Part shown: in pieces, positions 1-14,655 of the stretch | Layout: each line of letters starts with the position of its first letter | How positions within the stretch are numbered: position 1 is the stretch's first letter | Assembly: GCA_034509925.1 (NCBI GenBank) | Contig: CM067530.1 | Coordinates: forward strand, 8,279,501-8,343,500 | Length of the DNA: 64,000 nucleotides | Origin: Hirudinaria manillensis | Lineage: Eukaryota; Annelida; Clitellata; Hirudinida; Hirudinidae | Direction of reading: 5' to 3' | Notes under the pieces: generated by a model | The model's database searches: none | What the model saw: the letters and a program-made list of their open reading frames with translations, nothing else | Told to the model about the DNA's origin: nothing | Translations under genes and position numbers: made by a program

Positions 1-105
1 GCCATTTAAAAAAGAAAAGGTTGAAGGATTTCTTGTCATTATGTATTAAAGATGACAAAATGATTTTTGATGATATGAAGTTGCGATGAAATATATTCAA
101 CATAT

Positions 106-402
106 TGTTGGATCCCTAGATCCAGATAATTGAAGAATAATTAAAATTATATTGCGGATTAATTAATTAAATAATTAAATTAAATAATTATTTAATTTAT
201 TGGCAATATAATTTGATGATTGATTAAAGTCTTTGGTTATGAATCTCGACAAATAGAGTTATCTCGAAAATCAGAGCGAGAGTTAGAGAAACAGCAGATT
301 TCAAGACTTAATCAATTAAGCATTGTACATCTTCCAAGGCATCTGAACACTTCAAATAAACCTGACCTTCTATAATTAGTTTGAGGACCCCGGGTTATTA
401 CA
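106..402 (+). mobile_element. Solo LTR of the SAP-Gag LTR element family
   Basis: Begins TGTTGGATCC and ends GGGTTATTACA, matching the LTRs of the element at 45062-47075. It lies in intron 6 of gene A0. Both flanks read ATAT, taken as a 4-bp target duplication. It was carried along in the segmental duplication (second copy 21415-21711). Confidence 0.85.
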
Positions 403-568
403 ATATATTGTAATAGAAGTTGGTTTGCCGGGAAAGATTGGTCAGAGGGATTTGAAACAGAAGATAGGGATACATATAATAATTGAACCAAAATGAGTTG
501 ATTGTCATTTAATCGTGAGGGGGCAAAGTGAAACAAAACTCCAAACATATTTGTGTCGAGTAATTTAC

Positions 569-1888
569 CGCAACGATAATGCTGTTCATTCATGTCATTC
601 ATTTCGATATAGACGTATTCATTATCTTTTGACGGATATAGCTCAAATGAGGAATTGTTCATCATAACAGAACCTCTGTTGAACAGAAATCACTTGTTTA
701 TTTATTTGTAAACATCCTTATGGTAGGTATAATCGATTAATTCGATTGCTAATATTTTGTTAAGATTAAAGTTTTATTAAGTTTTATCAACGCATGTTGA
801 ATAAGCGAACTTCAATCCATTGCAGAGACTGACAGCAACTTTGGAAGAGGCATGGTCGATCACGTGACCGTGGTAATAGCAGAACAAGTCGGCCTGAGCG
901 TAAAATACGACTTTGGCCCAGTTTTAACCAATAACTTATTAGTCAATGGAATAATTTACGATTGCTTGCTGATTAATTGCAAAGAAAGGATATTTTAATA
1001 AATTTATTTATTTAATCATACTTTCTTGGAATTGCTGATTATGATTCCGTCTTTTGTTGTTCTAGACTCTTGGTAGTTCTTTGAAAACAGCAAACTAGAA
1101 CATCAAAGCAATGTTGCATTAGAAGGTGTCAGATAACAAAATAAAAGATAAAAGCGAAAATGAATATGTATTTTTCCATATTAATCTCCGATTTAAACTT
1201 AATTGCCACACTTGTCATCACATGCTATTGAATTATTTACGATAAAGCAACAAATACAATGATGGTATTTTTTCCCAAGCATTTTATCGATTTGCCCTGG
1301 ATTTCCCGAGTCAGGAAATAGGGTGGGGTTTGGATAGGGTCGAGTTTTTGGCCTGATTGGTTAGGTACTAATGACCCCCACATGTGAGTTGTCTTTCCTA
1401 TCACTTATCTTCTTGTTTTTGAAACATTTCCTCTAATTCAACTCTAATTATCTAATTGTTTTAGTGGCTGCTAACGTATTCCTTTGGAGACTTAATGACA
1501 TAAATCCTCCAGCGAATGCTAGTCGGACCATAAATTCCCGAGGCATGATTCTCTGAAATATTTTAATGTTTAAATAACATTACTGTTTTTATTTTTTAAT
1601 TTGATTTATTAATGGTTTACATTGATGCGGAGGGGACTTCCATCATCCAAGAAATAACTGATCCGAGCTCTCGTGCGCCATGTTTTTGCTTGTGCTTCGA
1701 ATATTAATGGAATTATTTAATTAATAAATTATTAACTGAAATTAGTATTACTATAATAAATTGTACGCGACGTTTGTTCTTTATGATAGAAACAAAATTA
1801 TAAATTAATATGGCCATTAATAATTGCAAATGAATGTACCTAATGACAATAAAGTCAGGACTAAATTTATCAATTTATCATTTTTCAT
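569..1888 (-). CDS. ADAM/reprolysin gene A0, 5' part (exons 1-6)
   Basis: Six exons encode the signal peptide and prodomain of an ADAM-type protease; catalytic exons lie off the left edge. Exons: 1840-1888, 1621-1688, 1476-1552, 1022-1094, 811-893, 569-675 (457 nt, ending in phase 1 as in gene B). The start codon has a strong GCCACC context and opens a hydrophobic signal peptide (MKNDKLINLVLTLLSL). Exon 5 carries the typical ADAM prodomain pattern, CYYHGHV followed by SLCNGL. Exon 6 ends HYRCG, half of the cysteine switch. All splice sites match those of genes B-E and no frame damage is seen. Whether the whole gene works cannot be judged from this part. Confidence 0.8.
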
Positions 1889-1984
1889 GGTGGCATTTTA
1901 TGTTTATGTATAATTTTGTGCAATCGTATGACGTTATGCAGAGTGGGAGCGTTTTTAAGAAATAACTAATATCTTAGGAATATA

Positions 1985-2340
1985 AATGATTGACCGACAT
2001 GAAGGGATGAAAAAGGCTATGCCAAGAAAGCGGACAGAGGCATTCTCGTAAAACACGTATCATAATTAATAATTGTGGCAGGGTCAAAACTCTTCTGGGA
2101 TGATAAAATGGAATAGAACAGCATATTCAAGAATGATGTGTGTTCTGAGTTCATGATGGACCTAGCCGACAAAAAGTAGTCGGCAATTCTTTGCCGTAGA
2201 TGTCGGGCCTGCTGGACAATCCCAACTACAATTTCTTGCGCGAAAGCAAAGACGAAAAGAATGCCGGAGACAACTGAATTGCGTCGCATCCGGTCAAAAG
2301 GCGACAGTCAAATGCATGACTCCATGGACGGTCAATAGTA
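1985..2340. repeat. Unclassified dispersed repeat R, copy 1
   Basis: A stretch upstream of the A0 start that recurs at 23269-23624 (same orientation) and, more diverged and inverted, at about 37475-37680 and 51935-52136. It may be the remnant of a coding element: the four copies keep parallel words in one frame (for example MPRKRTE here, ISRKRTVAA at 52.1 kb) but each has stops. I could not assign a family. The 90-aa open frame on the minus strand here is not kept in the inverted copies. Confidence 0.5.
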
Positions 2341-2482
2341 TGGTTTTAAAACGAGACAATGGGAAAACCATAAGCAGAAGTCTCCCATGAAGTCTGCGTA
2401 AAGCTAGGCCTACATAAGTAAAGGACGAGTCTCGTTATGAACAATCACTAGTTACGCCTAGAATAGTTTAAGTGTTTAAATT

Positions 2483-5180
2483 AATAATAATAATAATAAT
2501 TCCGATTATTAAAGTGGCGTATGTCCGATGGAACTTCAAGGCCACTGAGGGGGGTGAGGGTGACTTTCCCTGAAGAGGAAGGTCTTCAGGGCAGAGTGGA
2601 AACCGGTTGGGTCTGAGGTCGTCACCGCAGGATCTAGTCTGTTCCAGGTCCTGGGCCCAACGACGTCGATGGACCTGCCGTCAAGCGTGGCGCGGTTGGC
2701 GTGTGGGCGTAAGAGGGAGCCTCTGGATGTGGACCTGAGACCGCGTCTGCCCTGGAGGTGCGCACTGCGGGTGAATGGCAGGTAGGACGGTGTGCATCCC
2801 AAGAGAGATTTGTGGACCAGCGTGGCGATCTTGTAGTCGATGCGCTGGTGGATGCGCGGCCAGTGGAGCTCGTAGAAGAGCGGTGACACGTGATTATACT
2901 TCCTCTTGTTGAATATGAGCTTGGCTGCCGTGTTAATAACTCTCTGAAGCTGCTCCAGGCGACAGGACGGGAGACCTGCGAGCGTTGCGTTCCCGTAATC
3001 AATCCTGGAGAGAATCAGGGCCGTGATTAAGCTCTTCCTGACCTCGAAGGAGAGAGGAGAGGCAATGCTGCGAATCTCCCTTAGGGACGCGAAGCAAGAA
3101 CGGACGGTCTTGCTGATGTGTGTGCTCATGGAGCAGTCCGAGTCCAGCCAGATCCCCAGGTTGCGGACGGAATGCACGGGGTGGATAACGTCGGAGCAGA
3201 TGGTGACCGGGATGGAAGGAAGCGCCGAGGCACGTCTGGGCGAGGAAGTCCACATCACCTCGGTTTTGCTACTGTTCAGCTGCAGGCGGCTACTGAATAT
3301 CCAGTCGCTGATGGCCTTCGCACATTGAGACATCCTGGAGGAGAGGGCCTCGGTGTGGTCGGGTTTGCAGTGACCGTAAACTTGGGTGTAGTCAGCGTAC
3401 ATGTGGCAGTGGAGTTCATGGGAGTGGATGATGCTCTCAAGTTCCGCTGTGTACATCGAGAAAAGAAGCGGACCGAGGACGGAGCCTTGAGGAACGCCGC
3501 AGGTTGTCGGAGCGTTGGGCGACGCGAGGTCGCCGTAGCCAACGCAGAAGGAACGATCAGCGAGGTAGGACCGGAACCACTCAAGGACGCGGTCTGCGAA
3601 GCCGAAAGATCTCTCGAGTCGTTGTAGGAGTATGTCGTGATCGACAGTGTCGAAGGCGGCCGAAAGGTCGAGGAGGACGAGCAGTGACACTTCGCCGGCC
3701 CCCGCGGAGGAGATCCGAGGAGACGCGGAGAACGGCGGTTTCGGTCGAGTGATGTTGACGGTAGGCTGACTGGTGCGCCGGGAGGAGTCGATGGTTGTCC
3801 AGATGGGCCATGACCCTGCGGAGCACGAGGCGCTCTAGGATTTTTGAAAAGACGGAGAGATTGGAGATAGCCCGGTAGGAATTGACATCTTCAGGGTCGA
3901 GGCTGGGTTTTTTCCTCGACTTTCTTGACGAGGGAGGATACGTCGAGGCGCGACCATTGCCTAGTGTAGACCGTCTTGTATACGGGGGCCGGTCGGCAGA
4001 AAGTCGACCGCCAGTGGAGGAGATGGTGATCCGAAAAATCCACGGGCGTGACTCTAAGGCCCTGGACGAAGGACGCGGAGCGGGAAGCTACGACGTCGAG
4101 GAAGCCCCCGAGGGTGTGGGTCGGTTGGCGGACGCGAGAGGAAAAACCGTGAGTGTTTAGAAGCTTGGTGAATGAGATAGCATGGGGGTCGTTTGGTCGG
4201 ATGTTAAAGTCCCCGGTGATTAGAACGTTCTTCCGAGCGGAGATGTGCGACAGGAGGCTGTCGAATTCATTGAAGAAAAGTGGAGTCACCGGTCCGGTTC
4301 TGTAGATGGTCAGAGTCGCTAGATGGTGGCCTTTGAGCTGGAAGGAGGCACAGACGAACTCGAATGTGGAAGTGACGATATCGATGGCCATCAGACTGAG
4401 TCGAATGCCTGGAGTGGCGAGTAGAGCAACACCGCCGTGATTGACGCGGAGTAGCGACGAAGGTGCGTCGTCTGGGTCACGAGGGCGAGGTCGGTCTACC
4501 ACTGTGAGGGCGGCTGCTCTGAGTCGGTCGATGGCGATGGAACCTGTGTCGTGCCAGGTTTCGGTCATAAATAGTACGTCGATGTCTTCGCATTGGACCA
4601 GGTCCATGATTTCATCAACCTTGTTATTGAGCGACCTCACGTTGAAAAGCCCGAAGGACAACGATGGAGCGCGGTTGTCAGGATGATGACGATCGGGAAA
4701 CGAGCACTCTTGGGCTGCTCGGCGGCGGTGACGCCGTCCGGATCTTTTGCCACGATAGTGATGATGACGAAAAATCCTTACGAAGTAGCCCGGCTCTTTT
4801 GAGCGATCGTATTAGTTCGGCGTCGGGTGTGGCCGGCACGTTCAAGCTCGTTAGCATGTCGTAGCTGATAGGCCTGGGTCGCGCGGCACTCATGACAAAG
4901 TTAACGACAAAGGGAAAGTTTGGTGAGCTAAAATGAACGAAATGAACGAAACGACAAACCGAGAAAAGTCCGAGTAGAAGTCCAGATCGAGAGTAACGAG
5001 AACTAAAACACAGCCGGGAACTTTGTGGTAGGCGAACAAGGTTATAGAATAGGATAAAATCGCGAGAATACGGAGAGGAGAGACGGAGGCGGGGGTACGG
5101 TCAGCGCCTGGAAAAATTAAAAAATTGAAAGTGCCTGAAATAAAGCAATTGAGATTAGAGATCACTGACAATATGCACCA
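2483..5180 (-). mobile_element. L2/CR1-superfamily LINE, damaged copy 1
   Basis: Non-LTR retrotransposon reading right to left, ending in an (AAT)n tail at 2481-2503. The endonuclease part lies at 3891-4661 (NVRSLNNK, TETWHD, ITGDFN, SDHHLL) and the reverse transcriptase at 2536-3690 (LLDLSAAFDTVDH, GVPQGSVLGPLLF). It is dead. The frame shifts between start and endonuclease and again within the RT fingers, a block joining endonuclease and RT is missing, and the catalytic YADD reads YADY. It keeps an RT-finger block (about 3690-3890, LRRVMAHLDNHRLLPAHQSAY) that copy 2 lacks. The 5' limit is approximate. Confidence 0.85.
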
Positions 5181-5189
5181 GCGGTACCC

Positions 5190-5480
5190 AAATTAAAGGA
5201 TAGAGGTGACGCATAAGCAAAAGTATAAAGAAATTATGTAAAAATTACTACCATCATATGGAAAGACCGGAGTGGCTTTGGAAGCGTAGAGAGTATGGAG
5301 GAATAGAAATCCTGTAAATCTGCAGGATTTCCACATAATAGTTCCTTATTAAATCATGTAATATTATTTTATTAATATCCTTTTATATAGAAAAGAAAGA
5401 AAATTGTGGAAATGCGTAAATACTTTTTACTGAGAGTAGTAGTTAAAAGTGAATTTTTATTTAGAAAATAAGGTTGTGAT
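5190..5480. other. Gap between LINE and SelO copy 1
   Basis: AT-rich sequence with no gene seen. It should hold the 5' untranslated region and promoter of the SelO copy. The same sequence precedes SelO copy 2 (about 26340-26626). Confidence 0.4.
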
Positions 5481-7956
<2,476 letters not shown>

Positions 7957-10337
7957 TCATTTTATGCAGACACCAAGGATCACAAAGATAACGATCACGT
8001 CTGTATTTATGCTTAATTGAACTGCATCAGCAACTTTTTCCTGGTTATGAAAAATAATGATCTTTTTTATATATTTCGTTTCAGCGAAATAAATAATGGT
8101 CTTACGGGTATCTTTTGTTTTGTTTTGTATACGAAATCATTTCTTTTGATGCATTTTTTGTCGAGGCACAACTAAAAGATTTTGAATGCCTTAACAGAGG
8201 AAAAAAAATTAAACATGAACAAACAATTCTACCATGTTATCTCCACACCTGGCACCATCAGGGACATAACTGAGATCGTGCACTCCAGGATAAACATCAT
8301 AAACTCTTGAAGTGCAAAGCATATCTCCCATGGAAAAGTAATGCATTTGTTCCATCCTCTTGTAAGCTTTCATACTAGTAATCTTGTCAGAGTGACAAAG
8401 CAGTGATCCACATAAAACATCCCTGCAATAGCAACTTAATGTCCTTATTGGAGGTTAAGCTGGAATTGATCAATGATATTAACTTTGCATCACATGGCAA
8501 GAACTTGGACAAATTAGTCAAATCACGCCCACAATTATTGAATCTAGTGGCGCGTTTGTTATTTTCATAACATTTGCTATTTGATGCTCGGACTCTCGTC
8601 CCAAATGACATGGAACAAGTGTTATCTTTGGAAACATTCTCCTTTGTAACAATGATTGCCGTCCTGTAAGCGCACATAATTTTAAAAGTAATTTGTTTTC
8701 TAATATAATGACAAGTCGTGTTTTATTAAAATATTTGAATTATATATCCTTTTAATCCAGAATCTCTATACTTTTTTTGCATAAATAAAATGGTTTCTTA
8801 ATGGCTTCAGAAAAGTTGGATTTAACTAATTTATTCGACATTAATAACAAGCAAATAATAAATAAAAACTACACAAGACGTTTCAAAACTCACCGTGCAA
8901 AGTGCTCCATTTGTTATCCAAATATCTTCAGGACAATTGTTGGAACGTCCATCACAAGTTTCTTTTACATCGCACTCCCCAATTGAACGCCTGCATACCA
9001 CACTTGCACTCTTGATCTGTTTAGTCAAAGCAAAGTGAAAAAAGTGTCAGTCGCGATTCATCCATTTGTTTAACGATTGTGATATCTGTAACACTGCTAA
9101 CAATATAACCTAGTGTCATGTTTGGTATCATTAGAGTGTCTATTATTTCTTAAAATAATCCGCACATTTTCACCTCAAGCGGTTTATTTTTAAAAACCCA
9201 AACGTGATACTAGTTTATGTTGCTACCTATGTTGCAGATATCACATTCGTTCTGTTTAGGCTTTTATCTGCGTTCCCTAATTTTTCTTTTTGCTCGGTCT
9301 CTCACTTTTCAGTTTCCAGATGCATCCGTTGAGGAAAGAAGACAAATATAAATTATTTTTTAGCCACAGATGTAAAAAATTCTATATATCTCTATTGGCA
9401 GGTTTTACTTTCCAATAAATAATTACCAATAAATCGTTGCTGTTCAAAACCCTGGCGAGAATTATAAATATGGTTATATATACACCATAATTGCCAGTAG
9501 TGTCCTTAAATCTGTTGTTAAATCTATTTCTATTTTCAATCAAATGATTTGTAACAGTAAATTTTATTACACGTTCACCTTGCAATTTGGAACATTGCAG
9601 CATAATCCTTGGGCACAGGACTTGCCGGACACAAGCGAACATGTTTTGTCGCAACACTTAAAGCTTTAGAAATTAATGGTTAATTTCTATACAAATAGTA
9701 TTTTAATCATTCAATACTAAACATTTTTCATAATTCATTCTATCCTCGAAAGTTGACATGCTACAGCCGGGAATTTGAATTATGAGAAGGGATCTCATTT
9801 ATGTTGTATTTTAGAATTTCTTTTGTTTTGATTAATTTAATTAATTCAAATAGTTATTGACATGAGTAAAGTGCACTACCACAGTTAACAAGATATTTTA
9901 ACATAACGATCATTTACACATATAATGGTTATCATATCTTTAAGCGAACCACATTTGTGGCATAACGTTCGTAAATATTAATTATATTGTGATATTTGGA
10001 TACATATAATTTAAATACTAATATTAAATCTTATTATAAAGTTATAATCGAATTTATTACACGTTTTGGCAGAAAATTAGCATGCCAAAATGTTCGTCTG
10101 AACTTTAAAAGGGGTGTTCTAAATTTGCATAATTATTTATCGGGGGCCTATAGAAGGAAATGGTTATATTATTAGACATGCGTAAGAATATTTCAGCAGA
10201 GGAAGGTCGTTCATAATTAAATTTGTAAGTCAGCCACTCAATATTAAAATACAAGTGACATAAAAAATCCTACCCCTCAAGAAAACTCATAAACGGCATT
10301 GCCGGAATGGGCAAAAGACTCGGTCGATTATGGGGAC

Positions 10338-10512
10338 TGTTATAACTTCAGAATATCGAGATCAACACGGTTTATTAGGATCAACGCAATACGACACAAC
10401 TCGACACAACACGACACAGTACGATACGAACACGAGCGGAATTAAAAACGGAAAACAAGCGTGCCTCGTCGCACGAGGTGCACAAAACCAAAGATACGTA
10501 TAATCCCACAAC
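10338..10512 (-). repeat. Inverted LTR of the gypsy element
   Basis: Reverse complement of 13799-13973 with about five differences. On its own strand it starts (C/T)GTTGTGGGATT and ends AGTTATAACA. Next to it on the minus strand lie the purine tract and the end of pol. Confidence 0.88.
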
Positions 10513-10980
10513 GCCTCTCCCCCCTAAACGATTAGGTATTTCTTCCTCTGGGGATCCATCTCCAGCCTTCTCGGAGGTCGGCGGTTCCTTGCGGATCTTT
10601 TCTTTGGTGTCCGAGGTTGCACTGGTGGAATGACATGCTCCACTTCGCACTCTGGAATTTCCTGTAGTTCCGGCGTGTGTGTGTTTTCTGCGGTTGTCTG
10701 GGATGTCCCACTTAGTGGCAGGAATGGCAAGTCAAATGCCTCACACATACCTTCAGTGAATCATCCTGCGCACGCTTCCTGAGCTGGTTCGCGTGGCGAT
10801 GGAGCATTTTGCCGCTTGCCTCCACTAGGTAGACTTGACGTCCCTGTCTGCGCCTGATCCATCCCTGTATCCACTTCGAGTGACTCGGGACCTTGTAATC
10901 TCTTACGAAGACTGCGTCTCCCTCGACGAACTCTCCCAGTCGCCTGTGGATAGGTTTCCTTTCTTCCATCTCCTGACTGC

Positions 10981-12617
10981 CACAGAAAGGAATCGAAATT
11001 CAAGGGGCGAGTCAAGAAAATCAATACTGACCTCAGGACCAATCGCAGGTACGCTAAAGTTAGCTTCGGAGAAACCAAGGTCAGAATGCAGTTGGACTCT
11101 GGTGCAGACGTCACGATCATAAGCAGAGACGCATGGGAGCAGATAGGTTCGCCATCTCTGGAAGAAACGACGACTGCACTGGGAGCTGCAAATGGAACGC
11201 CGATTGAGGTCCTGGGTCAATTTGATGTTAAATTCACCTGCGGAGGATTTTCAGGCCACGGTCGCTGCTATGTGGCTGAAAACGTAGATCAACTGTTGGG
11301 CATCGAGTGGATGAATCAGCTGCCACCTCTACAGAAAGCCTTCAATGCCATCTGCTGCAAGATCGAGCAGAAGCCAGAAGAAGAAGGGAGACAACTTGCC
11401 AAGGGTTTGGCTGAAATGTTCCCAGATGTTTTCGAAGAGGAGTTGGGCAAATGCAAGACTCGAGCACAGTTGATTGTAAGACAGGGAGTTCGTCCGTCGT
11501 TTTGCCGACAGAGGAAGATTCCGTTCGCTCGGGAGGAAGCAGTCAACACAGAGCTGGAGCGTCTAGTGCAACAAGGAGTCTTGAAGAAAGTGGATTATAG
11601 CAATTGGGCTGCCCCGATTGTTGTAGTGGCCAAGAAGAACGGATCAGTCCGTATCTGTGCTGATTTCAAGACAGGATTAAACGAAGCACTCGAGATGCAC
11701 CGTCACCCTCTGCCGACACCCGACGAAATCTTCGCTCGTCTAAACCAAGGCGCATGGTTTACCCAGATCGACTTCGCAGACGCATACTTGCAGATGGAAG
11801 TCGAAGATGACTCGAAGGAACTGGTGACGATAAATACACACAAGGGCCTGTTTCAGTACCAGCGGTTACCCTTCGGAGTCAAATGCGCACCTGGCATTTT
11901 CCAAGAAGCCATGGATCGAATGATCACAGGACTTAATGGCTGTGCGGCATATCTAGATGATGTCATCGTGACAGGATCAACGATTCTAGAGCACAACAAT
12001 AACGTCCAGGCTTTGTTTGAAAGAATTGCAGATTGTGGTTTCCGCGTCAGAATGGAGAAGTGCTCCTTCGCAAAACCTGAAATCAACTACTTGGGACACG
12101 TGGTTTCAAAAGATGGCCGTCGACCAGATCCCGAGAAAATACAAGCAATTGTCGGAATGCCAGCGCCTAAGGATCAAAAGCAGCTGAAATCGTTCTTAGG
12201 TATGATAAGTTACTACTCGTCTTTTGTGCCAGATATGCGTTCAATGAGAGGCCTCCTGGACGATCTGGAAAGAGAAGACAAATTCGTGTGGACTGCTGAA
12301 CACCAGAGAGTTTTGGACAAGCTCAAGGTAGTGTTGCAGTCTGATCTGTTGTTGACGCACTTCGACCCTGCACTGGACATCGTCGTTGCTGCGGACGCGT
12401 GTGACTATGGAGTGGGAGCTGTCATCTCTCATCGCTTCCCGAACGGCACGGAGAAGGCGATCGCACACGCCAGTAGATCTCTCACCAAGCCAGAGAAGAA
12501 CTACGGACAGATCGAGAAAGAAGCTCTGGCCTTAGTATTTGCGGTAAGGAAATTTCATCGCTACATATTCTGCAGAAGCTTTCTGTTGCTGACTGATCAT
12601 AAGCTGACTGATCATAA
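10981..12617 (+). CDS. Gypsy pol fragment: protease, reverse transcriptase, RNase H
   Basis: Open frame without its own start, because gag is lost. The aspartic protease motif LDSGADVTIIS lies near 11091. The RT core has SNWAAPIVVVAKKNGSVRICADF, FTQIDFADAYLQ, LPFGVKCAPGIFQ and the catalytic YLDDVIVTG near 11950. RNase H follows with DACDYGVGAVISH and HASRSL. The frame ends at a duplicated 15-bp tract (CTGACTGATCATAA twice, about 12590-12617) that shifts reading by one base; the next frame continues at 12618. Such a pol cannot work as it stands. Confidence 0.85.
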
Positions 12618-13785
12618 ATGTTGTCGATCTTCGGATCCAAGGTTGGTATATCAGCTCATTCAGCAAATCGGCTCCAACGATGGGAACTCGTCTTGCTTGC
12701 GTATGATTTTGTCATCGAGTATAGGCGATCCACTCACTTTGGTCAAGCCGATGCGCTGTCCCGTCTCATCGCTACGAAGAAGCTGCCAGAAGATGAAGAC
12801 ATCGTCATTGCGAAGATCGAAAGGGATGTCAAGGCAGTTCAGAGTGATGTCATCCGAAACTTGCCAGTCACAAAGGAGGATATTCAGAGGATGAATGAGG
12901 AAGATTCCGAGCTAAAATTGGTTGTTGAAAGTGTAAGAACGGGTAGATGGCCTAGTTTCCGGGCTGGATCGACTCTGCACGCCTTCCACAGCCGTTCTAA
13001 AGACTTGTCAGTCCATGAAGGTGCGCTCTTCATGGGAACACGAGCCGTGATCCCATCAGCCCTGCAAGGCCGAATTTTGAAGATGCTGCACGAGGGACAT
13101 CCTGGGACAAGTAGAATGAAAATGCTAGCTCGACTGCACGTTTACTGGCAAGGAATCGACAGGGACATCGAAGACAGAGTAAGACTTTGCAGCTCATGCC
13201 AGTTGGCTGCAAAGATGCCTGTCAGGAACGAACTGACGCCATGGCCGAAACCGGATTGTGCCTGGGAAAGGGTCCATATTGATTTTGCCGGCCCGATTGA
13301 AGGAGTGATGTTCTTAATCGTGGTGGACGCCTTCTCCAAGTGGCCTGAAGTTATTAAGATGACGACTTCAACATCCACTGCCACAAGGGAGACGCAGTCT
13401 TCGCAAGAGACTACAAGGATCCAAGTCACCCGAAGTGGATACAGGGATGGATCAGGCGCAGACTGGGACGTCAAGTCTACCTAGTGGAGGCAAGCGGCAA
13501 AATGCTCCATCGCCACGCGAACCAGCTCAGGAAGCGTGCGCAGGATGATTCACTGAAGGTGATGTGTGAGGCATTTGACTTGCCATTCCTGCCACTAAGT
13601 GGGACACCCCAGACAACCGCAGAAAACACACACACGCCGGAACTACAGGAAATTCCAGAGTGCGAAGTGGAGCATGTCATTCCACCAGTGCAACCTCGGA
13701 CACCAAAGAAAAGATCCGCAAGGAACCGCCGACCTCCGAGAAGGCTGGAGATGGATCCCCAGAGGAAGAAATACCTAATCGTTTA
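12618..13785 (+). pseudogene. Gypsy RNase H end and integrase, internally deleted
   Basis: Continues RNase H (LQRWELVLLAYDF, GQADALSRL), then the integrase zinc-binding part (HEGHPGTSRMKMLARLHVYW, then CSSCQ) and the start of the DDE core (IDFAG, VVDAFSKWPEV). At about 13383 the core breaks off after its first Asp region and joins the C-terminal part (KGDAVFARDYKDPSHPKWIQGW) in another frame. The second Asp and the Glu of the DDE triad are therefore missing. The inverted arm at 10.5-10.97 kb keeps a little more of this C-terminal part. The stop at 13784-13786 lies next to a G-run purine tract before the LTR. Confidence 0.82.
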
Positions 13786-13798
13786 GGGGGGGGGGATG

Positions 13799-13973
13799 TG
13801 TTGTGGGATTATACGTATCTTTGGTTTTGTGCACCTCGTGCGACGAGGCACGCTTGTTTTCCGTTTTAATTCCGCTCGTGTTCGTATCGTACTGTGTCGT
13901 GTTGTGTCGAGTTGTGTCGTATTGCGTTGATCCTAATAAACCGTGTTAATCTCAATATTCTGTAGTTATAACA
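13799..13973 (+). repeat. Direct 3' LTR of the gypsy element
   Basis: 175 bp, TGTTGTGGGATT to AGTTATAACA, preceded by a purine tract of ten G. A possible polyadenylation signal, AATAAA, lies at about 13936. The right flank (13974 on) is intron 11 of gene A. Confidence 0.85.
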
Positions 13974-14655
13974 TTTTGTAAATATAAAATCTTAAATGTT
14001 TTGAAATCAAAACTAATCTTTAAAAATTAATTAAACAGTTCGATATATTTCTGTATTTATAAAATTTTCTTGCCACAATAAAAGCCACAGGATTAGTCAT
14101 TCTGCACATGACGCCTTCCATGGCCATTCCAATTGTCCTTTGAAAATCGTGCTTCCTGACGATGAGCAGAGTGAACTTGAGCATGTTTATTCATACAAAT
14201 TTGTGAATTTATTGAATAATAAAATGATATATTTTAAGAAACTAACGCCACAAGAACTGCTAAATTGTGAGAAGGCCAATATTTTAAGCGATTAATTCTG
14301 TAATCCTTCCAAGATATAAGGAAATCTTGGGGCAGTTGTCTATAGGGCACTCCAGGATAACGTAATACTGTCAGTCCGGTTACCATGAGAACAATATTTA
14401 TTTGGGTATACATCTAGAGGATACAATTTCTATTAGGTCGGTGTCAATACAGTCACATGATTTGATAATGTTTAACGAAATATCCTACAAGGTTTGCAAC
14501 ATTTAAGATTTCTTTGCTTCTTCGTTTGGCTGCTTTTTCATTATTCTTCATCGCCACTATCTACAATTATTTATGGTTTATATTTATATAAAATGTTTTA
14601 ATTTTTTTTAATTTATGGTGTCAAATAAAATTACTCTTTAATATTTCATGCTATT

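Larger units (their letters stand above)
10338..13973 (+). mobile_element. Ty3/gypsy LTR retrotransposon, fold-back rearranged
   Basis: Bounded by two 175-bp LTRs (TG...CA) in opposite orientation: inverted at 10338-10512, direct at 13799-13973. The left arm (about 10338-10975) is the 3' end of the element on the minus strand. The rest reads on the plus strand from just before protease to the 3' LTR. Gag, primer binding site and a normal 5' LTR are missing. The pol order (protease, RT, RNase H, integrase) is that of the Ty3/gypsy group. A purine tract precedes the right LTR. There is no matching target duplication at the two outer edges. Confidence 0.88.
7957..14560 (-). pseudogene. ADAM/reprolysin gene A, 5'-truncated and gutted
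   Basis: Exons matching the 19-exon plan of genes B-E: 9 (14489-14560), 10 (14247-14413), 11 (14074-14155), 14 (9579-9663), 15 (8894-9016), 16 (8484-8663), 17 (8233-8422), 18 (8106-8171), 19 (7957-8040). Exons 1-8 are absent, as homology stops near 14.65 kb. Exons 12 and 13, with the HExxH zinc site and the start of the disintegrin domain, have been replaced by a Ty3/gypsy element. Exon 14 lost 8 bp, including its first Cys codon, and exon 16 lost 2 bp, so both frames break. The 3' exons 17-19 match gene C; intron 15 and everything above match gene E. It is a mosaic pseudogene. Confidence 0.88.

Noticed and set aside
312-665. A 117-codon continuous minus-strand frame (also at 21621-21974 and 60545-60838)
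   Set aside because: Only its first 35 codons are real (ADAM exon 6). The rest is intron and LTR sequence; in genes C and D a stop follows the splice donor at once.
2017-2289. A 90-codon minus-strand frame conserved between 2.0 and 23.3 kb
   Set aside because: The two copies are recent duplicates, so conservation is uninformative; the frame is not kept in the inverted copies at 37.5 and 51.9 kb.
10524-11220. Several short minus-strand frames read as separate genes
   Set aside because: They are the inverted 3' arm of the gypsy pol and antisense shadows of its protease region.
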